NCBI GenBank assembly: GCA_934432725.1
Contig: CAKRZE010000005.1
Span: forward strand, 69,390 to 133,389
Reading direction: 5' to 3'
Source: an uncultured Eubacteriales bacterium
Lineage (GTDB): Bacteria; Bacillota; Clostridia; Oscillospirales; CAG-272
Length of the DNA stretch: 64,000 nt
The notes beneath the pieces are model-generated. The model saw only the letters and a program-made list of their open reading frames with translations, was not told the origin of the DNA and did not search any database. Position numbers and translations under genes: made by a program. Shown piece by piece: positions 8,485 through 17,466 of this stretch (position 1 is its first letter; every line of letters begins with the position of its first letter).

Positions 8485-8640
8485 ATAGCGCCTGGGCAGG
8501 AATCGGTACCTGCCGACGAGGAGAGGGTGATCGAAGCATTCGGCGGATACCCTCCGGACAGACAGCCGGGACGTGAGAAATCGGTTAAAGCCCATGTGCA
8601 AGCATGGAACAGAGCCGGTTTTGCGGCTGATCTTTTGTCG
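8485..8640 (+). ncRNA. glmS glucosamine-6-phosphate-activated ribozyme
   Basis: The leader contains the conserved ribozyme core in order: AGCGCC at 8487-8492 (expected self-cleavage between A8487 and G8488), the P2 stem GGGCAGG...CCTGCC, then CGACGAGG, a GGGTGATCGA segment, and the CGGCGGATACCCTCCGG pseudoknot strand. The sequence and its position directly upstream of glmS match the known element, which is cleaved when glucosamine-6-phosphate accumulates and so lowers glmS expression. The 3' boundary through P3/P4 is approximate. Confidence 0.93.
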
Positions 8641-8696
8641 TGGGCTCGGAAGAGTCCGGTCCGCGGCTGAAAAAACCGAAAGGATACCTGAATACT

Positions 8697-10526
8697 ATGT
8701 GTGGAATTGTTGGATATATCGGCTCCGGCAGCGTAAATGCAAGCGACATCCTGCTGGAGGGTCTGAAAAAGCTGGAGTACCGGGGCTATGACTCCGCGGG
8801 CATTGCGGTAGTGGACGGAAGCGGTATTCACATTGAAAAGAAGCAGGGCAGAATCTGCGGACTGGAGGAGCAGATGAAGCGGGACGGAGCGCCCGCCGGA
8901 TATGCCGGAATCGGGCATACGCGCTGGGCAACGCACGGAGAGCCGTCCGACCGGAACTCGCATCCGCATGCATACGGCAGAGTGACGCTGGTGCATAACG
9001 GCATTATTGAAAACTATTTTTCGCTGAAGCAGAAGCTCATAGAGAAGGGCGAGCGGTTTTCCTCCGAGACGGATACGGAGGTGATTGCCCATCTGATGGA
9101 CGATGCGTATGTGCCGGGCAAGCCGCTTGCAGCCATTGCCGGGACGCTGAAGCAGCTGAAGGGCTCTTATGCGCTCGGGATTTTGTTTTCCGATGATCCG
9201 CAGCATATTTATGCCGTCCGGCATGACAGCCCCCTGATTGTCGGTGTAGGGAAGGGGGAAATGTATCTGGCATCCGATGTGCCTGCCATTTTGAACCATA
9301 CCCGGCACTACTATCTGCCGATGGACGGCGAGATTGCGGTTGTTTCGGCGGACGGCGCCGCATTTTATGATGCGGAGGGGAAGGACATTACCGCTTCCAA
9401 GACTTTGATGTACGCGGATTGGAATGTGGATGCAGCCGAAAAGGGCGGATATCCGCATTTTATGCTGAAGGAAATATATGAGCAGCCGGATACGCTGCGC
9501 GCCGCAACGGAGGGCAGGCTTGCAAACGGCATTCACGGCATCCTCCGTGAAGAGCTTCCGGACCTTGACGGCGTGGAGCGGCTGATTATCGTGGCGTGCG
9601 GCAGCGCAATGCACGCCGGGCTTCTCGGAAAGGCGGCGATTGAATCGCTTGCCCGAATCCCGGTGGATGTCTGCATTGCATCGGAGTTCCGTTATGCCAA
9701 TCCGATCCTGAAAAAGGGAGATGCCGTGATTGTGATTTCACAGTCCGGCGAAACGGCGGACTCGCTGGCGGCGCTTCGCCTCGCGAAGGGGCGCGGCGTG
9801 CCGGTTTATGCGATCGTCAATGTTGTCGGCTCCTCCATTGCAAGAGAGGCGGACCGCGTGGTCTATCTGTATGCCGGACCGGAGATTGCAGTGGCAACCA
9901 CAAAGGCGTACAGCGCACAGGTTGCCGTGCTGGATCTTCTGGCAATGCGCCTTGCGGATGACCGGAAAACGGTTCCGGAGGAGAGGCTGACAGCGCTTTT
10001 GCAGGCGTTTCTGCAGCTGCCGGACCGGATTGCGGAGGGCTTTTTGCAGTTTGACCGGGTGAAGGAGCTGGCAAGGGTGAACGCCTCCGTGGAGGACTCC
10101 TTCTTCATCGGAAGAGGACAGGATTATGCGCTCTGCATGGAGGGTTCGCTGAAGCTGAAGGAAATCTCCTATATGCACAGCGAGGCATATGCTGCGGGCG
10201 AGCTGAAGCACGGGACGATTTCGCTGGTATCGCCGGGAACGCCCTGCGTGGTTGTGGCAACGACCGAAGCGCTTCTGGAAAAAACCGTGAGCAATGCCAA
10301 GGAGGTCAAGGCGCGCGGTGCGTATGTTTTGTTTGTCTGCCGCGCCGGAATGGTGCCGCAGGCGGATGTGTACGATGATCTTCTGACGCTGCCGGAGACG
10401 GATGAGCTTCTGGAGCCGATTGCGGGGATTGTTCCGCTGCAATATTACGCATACTGCACCGCCGTGGAAAAGGGCTGCGACGTTGATAAGCCGCGCAATC
10501 TTGCAAAGAGCGTGACGGTGGAATAA
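8697..10526 (+). CDS. glmS: Glutamine--fructose-6-phosphate aminotransferase (isomerizing)
   Basis: A 609-residue enzyme making glucosamine-6-phosphate from fructose-6-phosphate and glutamine, the first step of UDP-GlcNAc and peptidoglycan precursor synthesis. The start is fixed by the catalytic Cys directly after Met (MCGIVGYIGSG). The glutaminase domain shows GIGHTRWATHGEPS and HNGIIENY; two SIS sugar-isomerase domains follow (ACGSAMHAG, SQSGETADSL, GRGQDYALCMEGSLKLKE), and the C-terminus DKPRNLAKSVTVE is canonical. GAAAGGA lies 12 nt before the ATG. Expression is controlled by the upstream ribozyme. Confidence 0.98.
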   Translation: MCGIVGYIGSGSVNASDILLEGLKKLEYRGYDSAGIAVVDGSGIHIEKKQGRICGLEEQMKRDGAPAGYAGIGHTRWATHGEPSDRNSHPHAYGRVTLVHNGIIENYFSLKQKLIEKGERFSSETDTEVIAHLMDDAYVPGKPLAAIAGTLKQLKGSYALGILFSDDPQHIYAVRHDSPLIVGVGKGEMYLASDVPAILNHTRHYYLPMDGEIAVVSADGAAFYDAEGKDITASKTLMYADWNVDAAEKGGYPHFMLKEIYEQPDTLRAATEGRLANGIHGILREELPDLDGVERLIIVACGSAMHAGLLGKAAIESLARIPVDVCIASEFRYANPILKKGDAVIVISQSGETADSLAALRLAKGRGVPVYAIVNVVGSSIAREADRVVYLYAGPEIAVATTKAYSAQVAVLDLLAMRLADDRKTVPEERLTALLQAFLQLPDRIAEGFLQFDRVKELARVNASVEDSFFIGRGQDYALCMEGSLKLKEISYMHSEAYAAGELKHGTISLVSPGTPCVVVATTEALLEKTVSNAKEVKARGAYVLFVCRAGMVPQADVYDDLLTLPETDELLEPIAGIVPLQYYAYCTAVEKGCDVDKPRNLAKSVTVE

Positions 10527-10533
10527 AGACATG

Positions 10534-10566
10534 CGGGGCTGCCGTGCTGAAAGCACGGCAGCCCCG
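10534..10566. terminator. Bidirectional hairpin between glmS and coaW
   Basis: A perfect 15-bp stem (10534-10548 with 10552-10566, loop GAA) lies between the convergent glmS and coaW genes. It lacks a clear T-run on the plus strand, so termination strength is uncertain. Confidence 0.6.
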
Positions 10567-10646
10567 AAAATTGTTCCGGCAGGAAGGCGATAGGCGGTAT
10601 TTTCGGATCGGGAGCATCGGATTTTTCGGGTTCCGAACCGCTCCGG

Positions 10647-11480
10647 TCAGATTTTTCCGGGATCGGACAGCGCGGCGCCGATTACGGTCGCATACTGTGC
10701 ATGCTCCGGAATCAGGAAGCGGACGTTGAACATTTCGCTCAGCACGCGGAAAATGTGCGCGGACTGCGGCACGTTGGTCAGATTCCCGGTCAGGACAATA
10801 TCCTTTGTGCCGAACGCGCGGGAGGCGAACACCGCCAGCATGCCGATGCTCTCAAACACCATATTGATCAGACCGAGCGCCAGATCCTCCTTCGTCGCAA
10901 GGTCGCTGACCTTTCCGAAATTGGAGGCAGTCATCTCTCCCGGCATGCTGATCATGGAGTCCTTTCGCGTGATGTCCGTGATTCTCAGGTCCACGTTTGC
11001 AAGGTTGCCGCGGGAGGCAAGCTCCACGATGCTGTCGATATTGTTCAGACCGAGCATCGTTTTGGAAAGTCCCATCAGCGTGCCCCCGCCGACGCCGGTT
11101 CCGCCCAGATACTCCATTTCCTTTCCGCTGCGTGCGTTGATCAGCGCAGTGCCGGTTCCCATGCTGACGACAATCGCGTGATCCAGCCCGGAGAGGTACA
11201 AGCCGCCCAGTCCGACGCTGGTAAACTCAGAAACGCTGCGGCAGTCCAGCCCGTACATCGGCTGGGTCAGATAAGAGGAGCCTACGCCGGTCGCCATGAT
11301 GCGGCTGACCTGTGTGAGTGCGATGCCGTTTTGTGCCGTGAATTTTCCGAACGCACCGTAGATGGAGGTGACGGGATCGGTTGCCCGAACCAGCATCGGC
11401 TCGATCAGACCGCCGCTTTCCGTGAAGCCGACAATTTTGGTCGTACTGCCGCCGACATCAATTCCGATTACCACATGCAT
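10647..11480 (-). CDS. coaW: Type II pantothenate kinase
   Basis: A 277-residue type II (Fumble-like) pantothenate kinase, the first committed step of coenzyme A synthesis. It shows the ATP-binding loop VVIGIDVGGSTTKIVGF, the SVGLGGLYL segment, VVSMGTGTALI and the glycine-rich YLGGTGVGGGTLMGLSK that is typical of CoaW rather than generic BadF/BcrA ATPases. Either ATG at 11492 or at 11480 could start it. I prefer 11480, because the hairpin leader shared with five other genes then has the same distance to the start codon. It has no operon partner visible. Confidence 0.85.
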   Translation of the reverse strand: MHVVIGIDVGGSTTKIVGFTESGGLIEPMLVRATDPVTSIYGAFGKFTAQNGIALTQVSRIMATGVGSSYLTQPMYGLDCRSVSEFTSVGLGGLYLSGLDHAIVVSMGTGTALINARSGKEMEYLGGTGVGGGTLMGLSKTMLGLNNIDSIVELASRGNLANVDLRITDITRKDSMISMPGEMTASNFGKVSDLATKEDLALGLINMVFESIGMLAVFASRAFGTKDIVLTGNLTNVPQSAHIFRVLSEMFNVRFLIPEHAQYATVIGAALSDPGKI

Positions 11481-11522
11481 ATCAATAACCATGGCTTTTG
11501 CGCTTGCAAAAGCATCCTTTCT
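11481..11522 (-). promoter_or_regulatory. SD-hairpin leader element (coaW copy)
   Basis: Minus strand: AGAAAGGAT, then a perfect 8-bp hairpin GCTTTTGC-AAGC-GCAAAAGC (11513-11494), then 13 nt with GGTTA, then ATG. The SD-like GGA lies 34 nt from the start codon unless the hairpin brings it closer. Five other genes in the window have the same architecture. Confidence 0.6.
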
Positions 11523-11992
11523 CGGAGGAATGTATTTTTCGTGAGGCAAGGTCCGCCGTGTCCGATGCCGAAAAGCCGCAAGGCTGGGAGGGGCATGAGG
11601 ATGTATGCAGTCAGTGCGCGCCAACTTGCACCGCGCGCGGCGGTGTCCGGGGGCGCCCCTCATTTGTACCGGGTGCTCCGGCAGGCGTCCGATGCGCTGT
11701 CCGGGCTGACTGCGGCAGGCATCCGGGAGATTGCGGACCGCACGGCAGCCCCGGGTATGCCGGGTGCTGCGTTTCAACGGCTGCTTTTCTGCCCAAACGG
11801 TATTTGCCGAAACCGCTTTCCGGAGTCATGTGCGTAGGATCCCCGTGTCGGAGCAAAGCATCGGCAATGCCCCGAAATCCGGACAACAGAGCTGCCGGGG
11901 CTGCGTGTACGGCAAAGCATGAGCTGCGGCGGAGGCAGGCTTTTTGCCGCTTTGCTGGAGCTTTCCTCCGTTTTCCGGTTTTTCAGACCTGT
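11523..11992. other. Intergenic, no gene seen
   Basis: GC-rich stretch between obgE and coaW. I find no convincing coding frame, terminator or consensus promoter. Confidence 0.4.
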
Positions 11993-13267
11993 TTACTGCA
12001 CAAAATCGAATTCAAAATCATAAATGGAAACTGTATCCCCATCCTTTACGCCCGCCTTGCGGAGCTCATCGATGACGCCGCTGTTCCGCAGAACGCGCTG
12101 GAAATAGGTCAGAGAATCGCGGTCGGCGAAATTGACGGAGCCGACCAGCCGCCACAGCCATTCCGCTTCCACGACATACATACCGTTCTGTCTGGAGACC
12201 GTTACGCTGTGATCCGACCGGTCCACCACAAGAACCGGCGGCTCATAATTGGATTCGTAAACCGTGACGGGCGGCAGGTCGCGCAGCCGGTCCGCCGTCA
12301 GACGGATCAGCTCATCGATATGCGCATGGGTCAAAGCGGATACTGCGATAAAGCCGCAGCCGGACTTTTCTGCCGCTTCCCGCAGCCGGGCAAGGGCAGC
12401 CTCCTCTGCGGAATCGCACTTGTTTGCCACGATGATCTGCGGACGCTTGGAGAGCTCCGGACTGTATTTTTCCAGCTCTGCGTTGATCAGCCGGATATCC
12501 TCCAAGGGGTCCCTGCCCTCTGCGGAGGAGGCGTCAACAACGTGCAGAAGAAGGCGGCACCGCTCAATGTGACGCAGAAAATCGTGTCCGAGCCCCGCTC
12601 CGTCGGCTGCGCCCTCGATCAGACCGGGAATGTCGGCTGCGACAAAGCCGCTGTCCGCTCCGGTTTTGACAACCCCGAGGCTCGGGGAGAGCGTGGTGAA
12701 ATGATAAGCGGCAATTTTGGGCTTTGCGGAGGAGATAACCGAGAGAATGGAGGACTTTCCGACGCTCGGCATGCCGATCAGACCGACGTCTGCCAGCATT
12801 TTCAGCTCAAACACAACATTTTTCTCCTCTCCCTTGGTGCCGGATTTGGCAAACCGCGGGATCTGTCTGGTCGGTGTGGCGTAATGGCGGTTTCCCCAGC
12901 CTCCTCTGCCGCCGTGGCAGAGAATGAACCTGCGGCAGTCTCCGGACATATCGCAGATGATGCTGCCGCTTGCCTCATCGCGCACCAGCGTGCCTGCGGG
13001 GACCTTCAGAATCAGATCCTCTGCCGTTGCGCCGTGAAATTTTTCGGCTCCGCCGTTGCCGCCGTTCTGCGCGACAAATTTGTGCTTGAACCGATAGGCG
13101 AGCAGCGTATTGGCGCCGTCGTCCACGACAAGGACAATATTTCCGCCGTTGCCGCCGTCTCCTCCGTCCGGACCGCCGTGCGAGACATATTTTTCCCGGC
13201 GGAAGGAGACACAGCCGTTGCCGCCGTCTCCCGCTTTGACATATAAAGTTACGTGATCTGTTATCAT
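11993..13267 (-). CDS. obgE: GTPase Obg
   Basis: A 424-residue ribosome-associated GTPase involved in late large-subunit assembly and stress signalling. The N-terminal glycine-rich Obg fold (VKAGDGGNGCVSFRREK, GGPDGGDGGNGGNI) is followed by the G domain with Walker A GMPSVGKSS (Ser instead of the usual Thr at its end), DIPGLIEGA and NKCD, and then by the C-terminal OCT domain ending DTVSIYDFEFDFVQ. The start has AAGAAAGGA 11 nt upstream. Length and domain order are normal for Gram-positive Obg. Confidence 0.96.
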   Translation of the reverse strand: MITDHVTLYVKAGDGGNGCVSFRREKYVSHGGPDGGDGGNGGNIVLVVDDGANTLLAYRFKHKFVAQNGGNGGAEKFHGATAEDLILKVPAGTLVRDEASGSIICDMSGDCRRFILCHGGRGGWGNRHYATPTRQIPRFAKSGTKGEEKNVVFELKMLADVGLIGMPSVGKSSILSVISSAKPKIAAYHFTTLSPSLGVVKTGADSGFVAADIPGLIEGAADGAGLGHDFLRHIERCRLLLHVVDASSAEGRDPLEDIRLINAELEKYSPELSKRPQIIVANKCDSAEEAALARLREAAEKSGCGFIAVSALTHAHIDELIRLTADRLRDLPPVTVYESNYEPPVLVVDRSDHSVTVSRQNGMYVVEAEWLWRLVGSVNFADRDSLTYFQRVLRNSGVIDELRKAGVKDGDTVSIYDFEFDFVQ

Positions 13268-13740
13268 ATAGGGTGAATTCCTTTCTTGGGGTTGAGCTGC
13301 CGGCGTCTGCCGAGGCGAGGCGGCATGCATGATGGCTTGCCGGGATGCAAAATGCCTCCTGTTGTGCCGTATATCTTCGGGGAGGCGCGAAGGAATGCGG
13401 GCAGAGCGCACCTCTGCCCGAGTGCTTGATCGGAACGCACGGCCGGAAAAGCCGAGGCATACAGAAAGAAGCGGCGATGCCGGGGCGGCGGCGTATATGC
13501 CTCTATCCGGTACCGATGTTCTGCCAGCGATCCGGAATCCGGCTGCCGCTTTGCCGCAGAATGATTCCGGAGCCGCCGGCATGCCGACAGCCCGGAGTCC
13601 GGCTGACCGTCTTGCCCGGAGACGCTTTCGGAGTCTTTGGCATGCAGTCTCCCGGGGCGGAACGGAAAAACGGCGCTCCGGCGAGAAGGTCCGGCTTTGC
13701 TTCCGGGAGCTTCGGATTCCGGCGGCAGGACAGAGAACGG
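13268..13740. other. Intergenic, no gene seen
   Basis: About 470 bp of GC-rich sequence between ligA and obgE, both on the minus strand. It contains several short inverted repeats but no recognisable gene, promoter or terminator with a U-tract. Confidence 0.4.
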
Positions 13741-15708
13741 TTACTTCAGCATGGCGCGCAGGGCATCCAGATCCAGAACGGGGATCCCGAGCTGCTGCGC
13801 CTTTGTCAGCTTGGAGCCTGCATCGGCTCCCACAAGCACATACGTTGTTTTGCGGGATACAGAGGAGGAGGTCTTTCCGCCGTTTCGCTCGATCAGCTCC
13901 TCTGCTTCTCCGCGTGTCATATCCGGAAGCGTACCCGTGATGACAAAGGTCATGCCGTCAAGCGGTCCGCCCTCCTCCCGGACGGTCTGACGGGCTGTGA
14001 CAACGCCGCATTCCTTCAGCTCGTCGATCATCCGGCGCGTTTGCGGATGCTGGAAATAATTGATGATATTGGAGGCTGTGATTGCGCCCACATCCGGGAT
14101 GGCGGTCAGCTCCTCCTCTGTAGCATCAAACAGCCGCTCTATGTCGCCGTACTGCTTTGCCAGCGCCTTTGCTGCCTTTTCCCCGACCTGACGGATTCCG
14201 AGTGCGCAGATCAGCCGCTCCGGACCGCGCGTTTTGGAGGCTTCCAGCGATGCGAGAAGATTGGACGCGGATTTTTCTCCCATCCGGTCAAGACCGGCAA
14301 TGTCCTGTGCCTTCAGCCGGTACAGATCAGCGGCGTTTTTGACAAGCCCGCTGCCGCAGAGGGCGGTGACCAGCGCTTCACCCAAGCCGTCAATATCCAT
14401 CGCGCCGCGGGAGGCGAAATGCATGATGTTCCGTACAAGCTGTGCGGGACATGCGCCGTTTGTGCAGCGGACGGCGGCTTCCTCCGCGTCCCGGACAACC
14501 GGCTCTCCGCAGGAGGGACAGCGCTCCGGCATCCGGTACGGAACGGCATCGGCGGGGCGCAGGCTGAGGTTTACGCCGATGATTTCCGGAATGATGTCTC
14601 CCGCCTTCTGGACGATAACGGTATCTCCGACCCGGATGTCCTTCTCTGTAATCTGGTCGATATTGTGCAGTGTTGCGCGGCTGACCGTGGTGCCGGCAAG
14701 CCTGACCGGAGCCAATTCGGCAGCGGGAGTCAGAACACCGGTTCTGCCGACCTGCACGGTGACGGCAAGCAGCTTTGTTTCCTTTCTCTCCGGCGGGTAT
14801 TTATACGCGACTGCCCAGCGGGGGGTATTGGCGGTTGCCCCGAGCCGTTCCCGCAGCCCGAGGTCGTTGACCTTGACGACCGCACCGTCGATATCATACG
14901 GCAGGGAGCCGCGCTGTTCTCCGATGCTTCGGATCATCTCGGTGACCTCTTCCACGGAGCGGACCGTGCGGCGCAGGGAAACGGTTTTAAAGCCCTGCTC
15001 ATCCAAAAAGGCAAGCGATTCGTCATGGCGGGTGAAGCTCCTGTCGCAGACCTGGAGGTTGAATACAAAGATGGAAAGCCCGCGCTTTGCGGTGATTCCG
15101 GAATCCAGCTGACGGAGAGAGCCGGCGGCGGCATTGCGGGGGTTGGCGAACAGCGGCTCCCCGTTCTTCTCCCGTTCCGCATTCAGCCTTTCAAAGCTGT
15201 CGTGCGGCATATAAACCTCCCCGCGCACCTCCAGCGTGCCGCGGTACGGAATCGCGAGCGGGACGGAGCGGATGGTTTTGATGTTTGCCGTGATATCCTC
15301 CCCTGTCACGCCGTCTCCGCGGGTGGCTCCCCTGACGAGGATGCCGTTCTCATACCGCAGCGCAACGGAAAGACCGTCGATTTTTGCCTCCACGGAGTAT
15401 TCCTCGGCAGGTGCGCTGTTTGTGAGAAAGGCGGCAAGCTCTTCGAAGCTGAACACGTCCTGAAGGCTGCCCATAACGACCGTGTGACGCACCTTTTCGA
15501 ATTTGCTCAGCGGGGCGCCGCCGATTCTGTGCGTCTGAGAAGCCGGATCGGCATATTCCGGGTATTTTTCTTCCAGCTCCTGAAGCTCCCGGAACATCCG
15601 GTCATATTCATAATCCGAAATTTCGGGGGCATCTTCTTCATAATATTTTTTTGCATGGTATGCCAGCTCTTTTCCAAGCTGCTCCATTCGCGCTTTGACT
15701 GTATTCAT
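13741..15708 (-). CDS. ligA: NAD-dependent DNA ligase
   Basis: A 655-residue LigA sealing nicks during replication and repair. Domain Ia comes first (YEEDAPEISDYEYDRMFREL), then the adenylation motif VEAKIDGLSVAL with the reactive Lys, the OB fold, a four-cysteine zinc finger (CPSCG...CTNGACPAQL), helix-hairpin-helix repeats and a C-terminal BRCT domain (FVITGTLPDMTRGEAEELI). An upstream in-frame extension was rejected: MNTVKARMEQLGKEL is the typical beginning, and the shared SD-hairpin leader ends just before this ATG. A probable promoter lies far upstream at 16585-16613, giving a leader of about 870 nt that includes the tandem repeats. Confidence 0.97.
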   Translation of the reverse strand: MNTVKARMEQLGKELAYHAKKYYEEDAPEISDYEYDRMFRELQELEEKYPEYADPASQTHRIGGAPLSKFEKVRHTVVMGSLQDVFSFEELAAFLTNSAPAEEYSVEAKIDGLSVALRYENGILVRGATRGDGVTGEDITANIKTIRSVPLAIPYRGTLEVRGEVYMPHDSFERLNAEREKNGEPLFANPRNAAAGSLRQLDSGITAKRGLSIFVFNLQVCDRSFTRHDESLAFLDEQGFKTVSLRRTVRSVEEVTEMIRSIGEQRGSLPYDIDGAVVKVNDLGLRERLGATANTPRWAVAYKYPPERKETKLLAVTVQVGRTGVLTPAAELAPVRLAGTTVSRATLHNIDQITEKDIRVGDTVIVQKAGDIIPEIIGVNLSLRPADAVPYRMPERCPSCGEPVVRDAEEAAVRCTNGACPAQLVRNIMHFASRGAMDIDGLGEALVTALCGSGLVKNAADLYRLKAQDIAGLDRMGEKSASNLLASLEASKTRGPERLICALGIRQVGEKAAKALAKQYGDIERLFDATEEELTAIPDVGAITASNIINYFQHPQTRRMIDELKECGVVTARQTVREEGGPLDGMTFVITGTLPDMTRGEAEELIERNGGKTSSSVSRKTTYVLVGADAGSKLTKAQQLGIPVLDLDALRAMLK

Positions 15709-15745
15709 GAATCTATGATCGCCTTCACGGGAAGGCTTCCTTTCG
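15709..15745 (-). promoter_or_regulatory. SD-hairpin leader element (ligA copy)
   Basis: Minus strand: CGAAAGGAA, then a 6-bp hairpin GCCTTC-CCGT-GAAGGC (15736-15721), then 12 nt, then ATG. This is the shortest stem of the six copies, and GGA lies 29 nt from the start. Confidence 0.6.
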
Positions 15746-16034
15746 CGATGATGAGGGTTGCCGGCTTCTCCGACATAGGAGAAGAAAAGCCTTTTGCAAG
15801 GAATCCTTATTTGGATCAAGCCGGAGGCAGGCGGCTCAGTGCGCCGTTTTTTGCCTCAGGCGGGAAGCACGGCAATGAGATTTTTTCGTTTCTGCAACAT
15901 GTTATACCGGGAAGCAAGATGCGGCAGCTGCGGCATTTCGCGCCGCCCGTAAGGAGGCACACGGGGCAGAGCACTGCGCCGGGGCTGTTAATCCCGGGAA
16001 AGCTTCATCGGAGGATTTCCTGTGCGAATGCTAC

Positions 16035-16380
16035 TGCAAATTCAAGCAAGTCATCATGAATTTGACGGGGGAACCGACAAATTTGAGTGACGGCAAATTC
16101 GCAAAATGCGGCAGATTAACTGCACCGATCAGGAAAATGTTGCCCGCATTTATTATACCGCAAATCCAAGCAAGACTTCATGAATTTGCCGGAAAGCCGG
16201 CAAATTCGCGAATGCGGCAGATTAGCCGCACCGATCAGGAAAATGTTGCCCGCATTTATTATACCGCAAATCCAAGCAAGACTTCATGAATTTGCCGGAA
16301 AGCCGGCAAATTCGCGAATGCGGCAGATTAGCTGCACCGATCAGGAAAATGTTGCCCGCATTCATTTTACCATGCAGCAA
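16035..16380. repeat. Tandem 106-bp palindromic repeats
   Basis: Units begin at 16091, 16198 and 16304 (spacing 107 and 106 bp); the last is partial and a degenerate half unit precedes the first. Each full unit contains a perfect palindrome GAATTTGCCGG-AAAG-CCGGCAAATTC (16182-16207 and 16288-16313), a short GCGGC inverted repeat, and on the minus strand a TATAAT (16157-16152 and 16263-16258). The period is not a multiple of three, so it is not a coding repeat. 'Spacers' are identical, so it is not CRISPR. Confidence 0.85.
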
Positions 16381-16483
16381 AAATGTGTGCCTGCACGGAC
16401 GTTTTTGCAAAGCCGTCAATCGCGCAGCCGCACGGCGCGCAGCGGCTGACTTTTGCCGTTCCGGGAAAAGCTCTGCGCATGAT

Positions 16484-16600
16484 ACCTCAAATTCAAGCGA
16501 GACGCTATGAATTTGACGGGAAGCCGGCAAATTCGAGAATGCGGCGGCTTTACTTGGCTTGCCGGAAGATAGTATACCATATTCATTATACCACAGTATT
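16484..16600. repeat. Diverged outlying copy of the 106-bp repeat
   Basis: CAAATTCAAGCGAGACGCTATG, shown here as the region 16489-16510, followed by AATTTGACGGGAAGCCGGCA and ATTCGAGAATGCGGC, matches the tandem unit with several substitutions. It is separated from the array by about 110 bp of unrelated sequence and ends at the minus-strand promoter at 16585. Confidence 0.65.
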
Positions 16601-16613
16601 TCGAAAAAAGCAA
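16585..16613 (-). promoter_or_regulatory. Minus-strand promoter reading through the repeats toward ligA
   Basis: TTGCTT (16613-16608) and TATAAT (16590-16585) with a 17-bp spacer on the minus strand. No other minus-strand gene lies between it and ligA. Confidence 0.55.
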
Positions 16614-17112
16614 AGAATTTATAAAATCATCCGGGCTTTTTCAATCATTTTCAGGCACCGTTCCTGCCGGATCGGAAGGATTGCGGGATGCTTTGCGGAG
16701 CTGAGAGCGATCAGGTCTGTACGGGACATTTTTCTGCGGCTGTTTTGCCTGAAGCCGGGCTGCAATGATGCTCCTATGAATCCCTGAATTGTGAAAATCG
16801 AGGATATGCGCTCCTTTGGCATAAGGAAGGGATTCCGGAGAACTGCTTATGATCATGCAGCCGCAATCTTTTGCCGAACGGGGTTCGGAAGAGTCCGGCG
16901 AAGCGCACAGGGTGTGCTCCCGCAAAATGCCCGTTCCGGCGCTCACGGAGTGTCCGGCGGAGGCTCCGGGGCGCATTGTATCCGCTTTTTTAACGAAAGT
17001 GACCCGGAATGAAAAAACATCACAAAACCGGGTGCCTTGCTGATGAATTTTTACAGAAAAAATGATGCTTTACATGGAAATCCGGCTGCTCGGATAACAT
17101 TTTTGCATGTTG
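16614..17112. other. Intergenic, no gene seen
   Basis: No frame has a supported start or a recognisable product; base composition drifts between AT-rich and GC-rich patches. Confidence 0.4.
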
Positions 17113-17141
17113 TTGACAAACGGAGCACGCCATGCTATAAT
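17113..17141 (+). promoter_or_regulatory. Promoter of DUF3006-SorE operon
   Basis: TTGACA at 17113-17118 and TATAAT at 17136-17141 with a 17-bp spacer: perfect consensus. Confidence 0.88.
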
Positions 17142-17155
17142 GGCATCAAACAGAA

Positions 17156-17178
17156 AAAACAGCGGAATACGCTGTTTT
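17156..17178 (+). promoter_or_regulatory. Hairpin at the 5' end of the DUF3006-SorE transcript
   Basis: A perfect 9-bp stem AAAACAGCG-GAATA-CGCTGTTTT begins about 8 nt after the expected transcription start. Its 3' arm ends in four T, so it could protect the 5' end or act as a weak early terminator. Confidence 0.5.
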
Positions 17179-17244
17179 ATCGGCGGTGCCTGCCACGGTC
17201 CCCGGAGGGCGGGCAGAGGCTGCCGGTGGAAAGGAGCAGATTGG

Positions 17245-17466
17245 ATGAAGCTTGTCTGCGACCGTATTGAAGGAAGTCTGGCGGTTCTCTCGGACGATTC
17301 CGGCAACACCGCTTCCGTTCCGCTCAGCTGGTTTTCCGAACCGGCGCGAGAGGGCGATGCCGTTTGCCTGACCCTTGTCCGCGATGAGAAGGAAACCCGG
17401 GCGCGGCAGGACAGCATCAACAGCCTGTTCCGCAAACTCAAGGAGAAAGGTAGTAATGACGCATGA
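17245..17466 (+). CDS. DUF3006 family small protein
   Basis: A 73-residue protein beginning MKLVCDRIEGSLAVLSDDSG, matching the short beta-rich DUF3006 family, whose members are often encoded next to other secreted or metabolic genes and have no established function. AAAGGAG lies 8 nt before the ATG. The last residues (NSLFRKLKEKG) form an amphipathic basic helix. The stop overlaps the next start by 4 bp (ATGA), so it is co-translated with the dehydrogenase. Possible longer starts upstream lack coding character. Confidence 0.75.
   Translation: MKLVCDRIEGSLAVLSDDSGNTASVPLSWFSEPAREGDAVCLTLVRDEKETRARQDSINSLFRKLKEKGSNDA

Noticed and set aside
11498..13246. 582-codon plus-strand ORF opposite obgE
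   Set aside because: Shadow of obgE; translation has no recognisable domain.
13345..16059. 904-codon plus-strand ORF opposite ligA
   Set aside because: It is a shadow of ligA codon bias; the minus strand gives a complete DNA ligase.
16035..16380. CRISPR array
   Set aside because: The whole 106-bp unit is repeated, including what would be spacers, and no cas gene is near.
16056..16449. Repeat-containing protein in the tandem repeats
   Set aside because: The unit is 106 bp, not a multiple of three, so frames break between units; no ribosome site.
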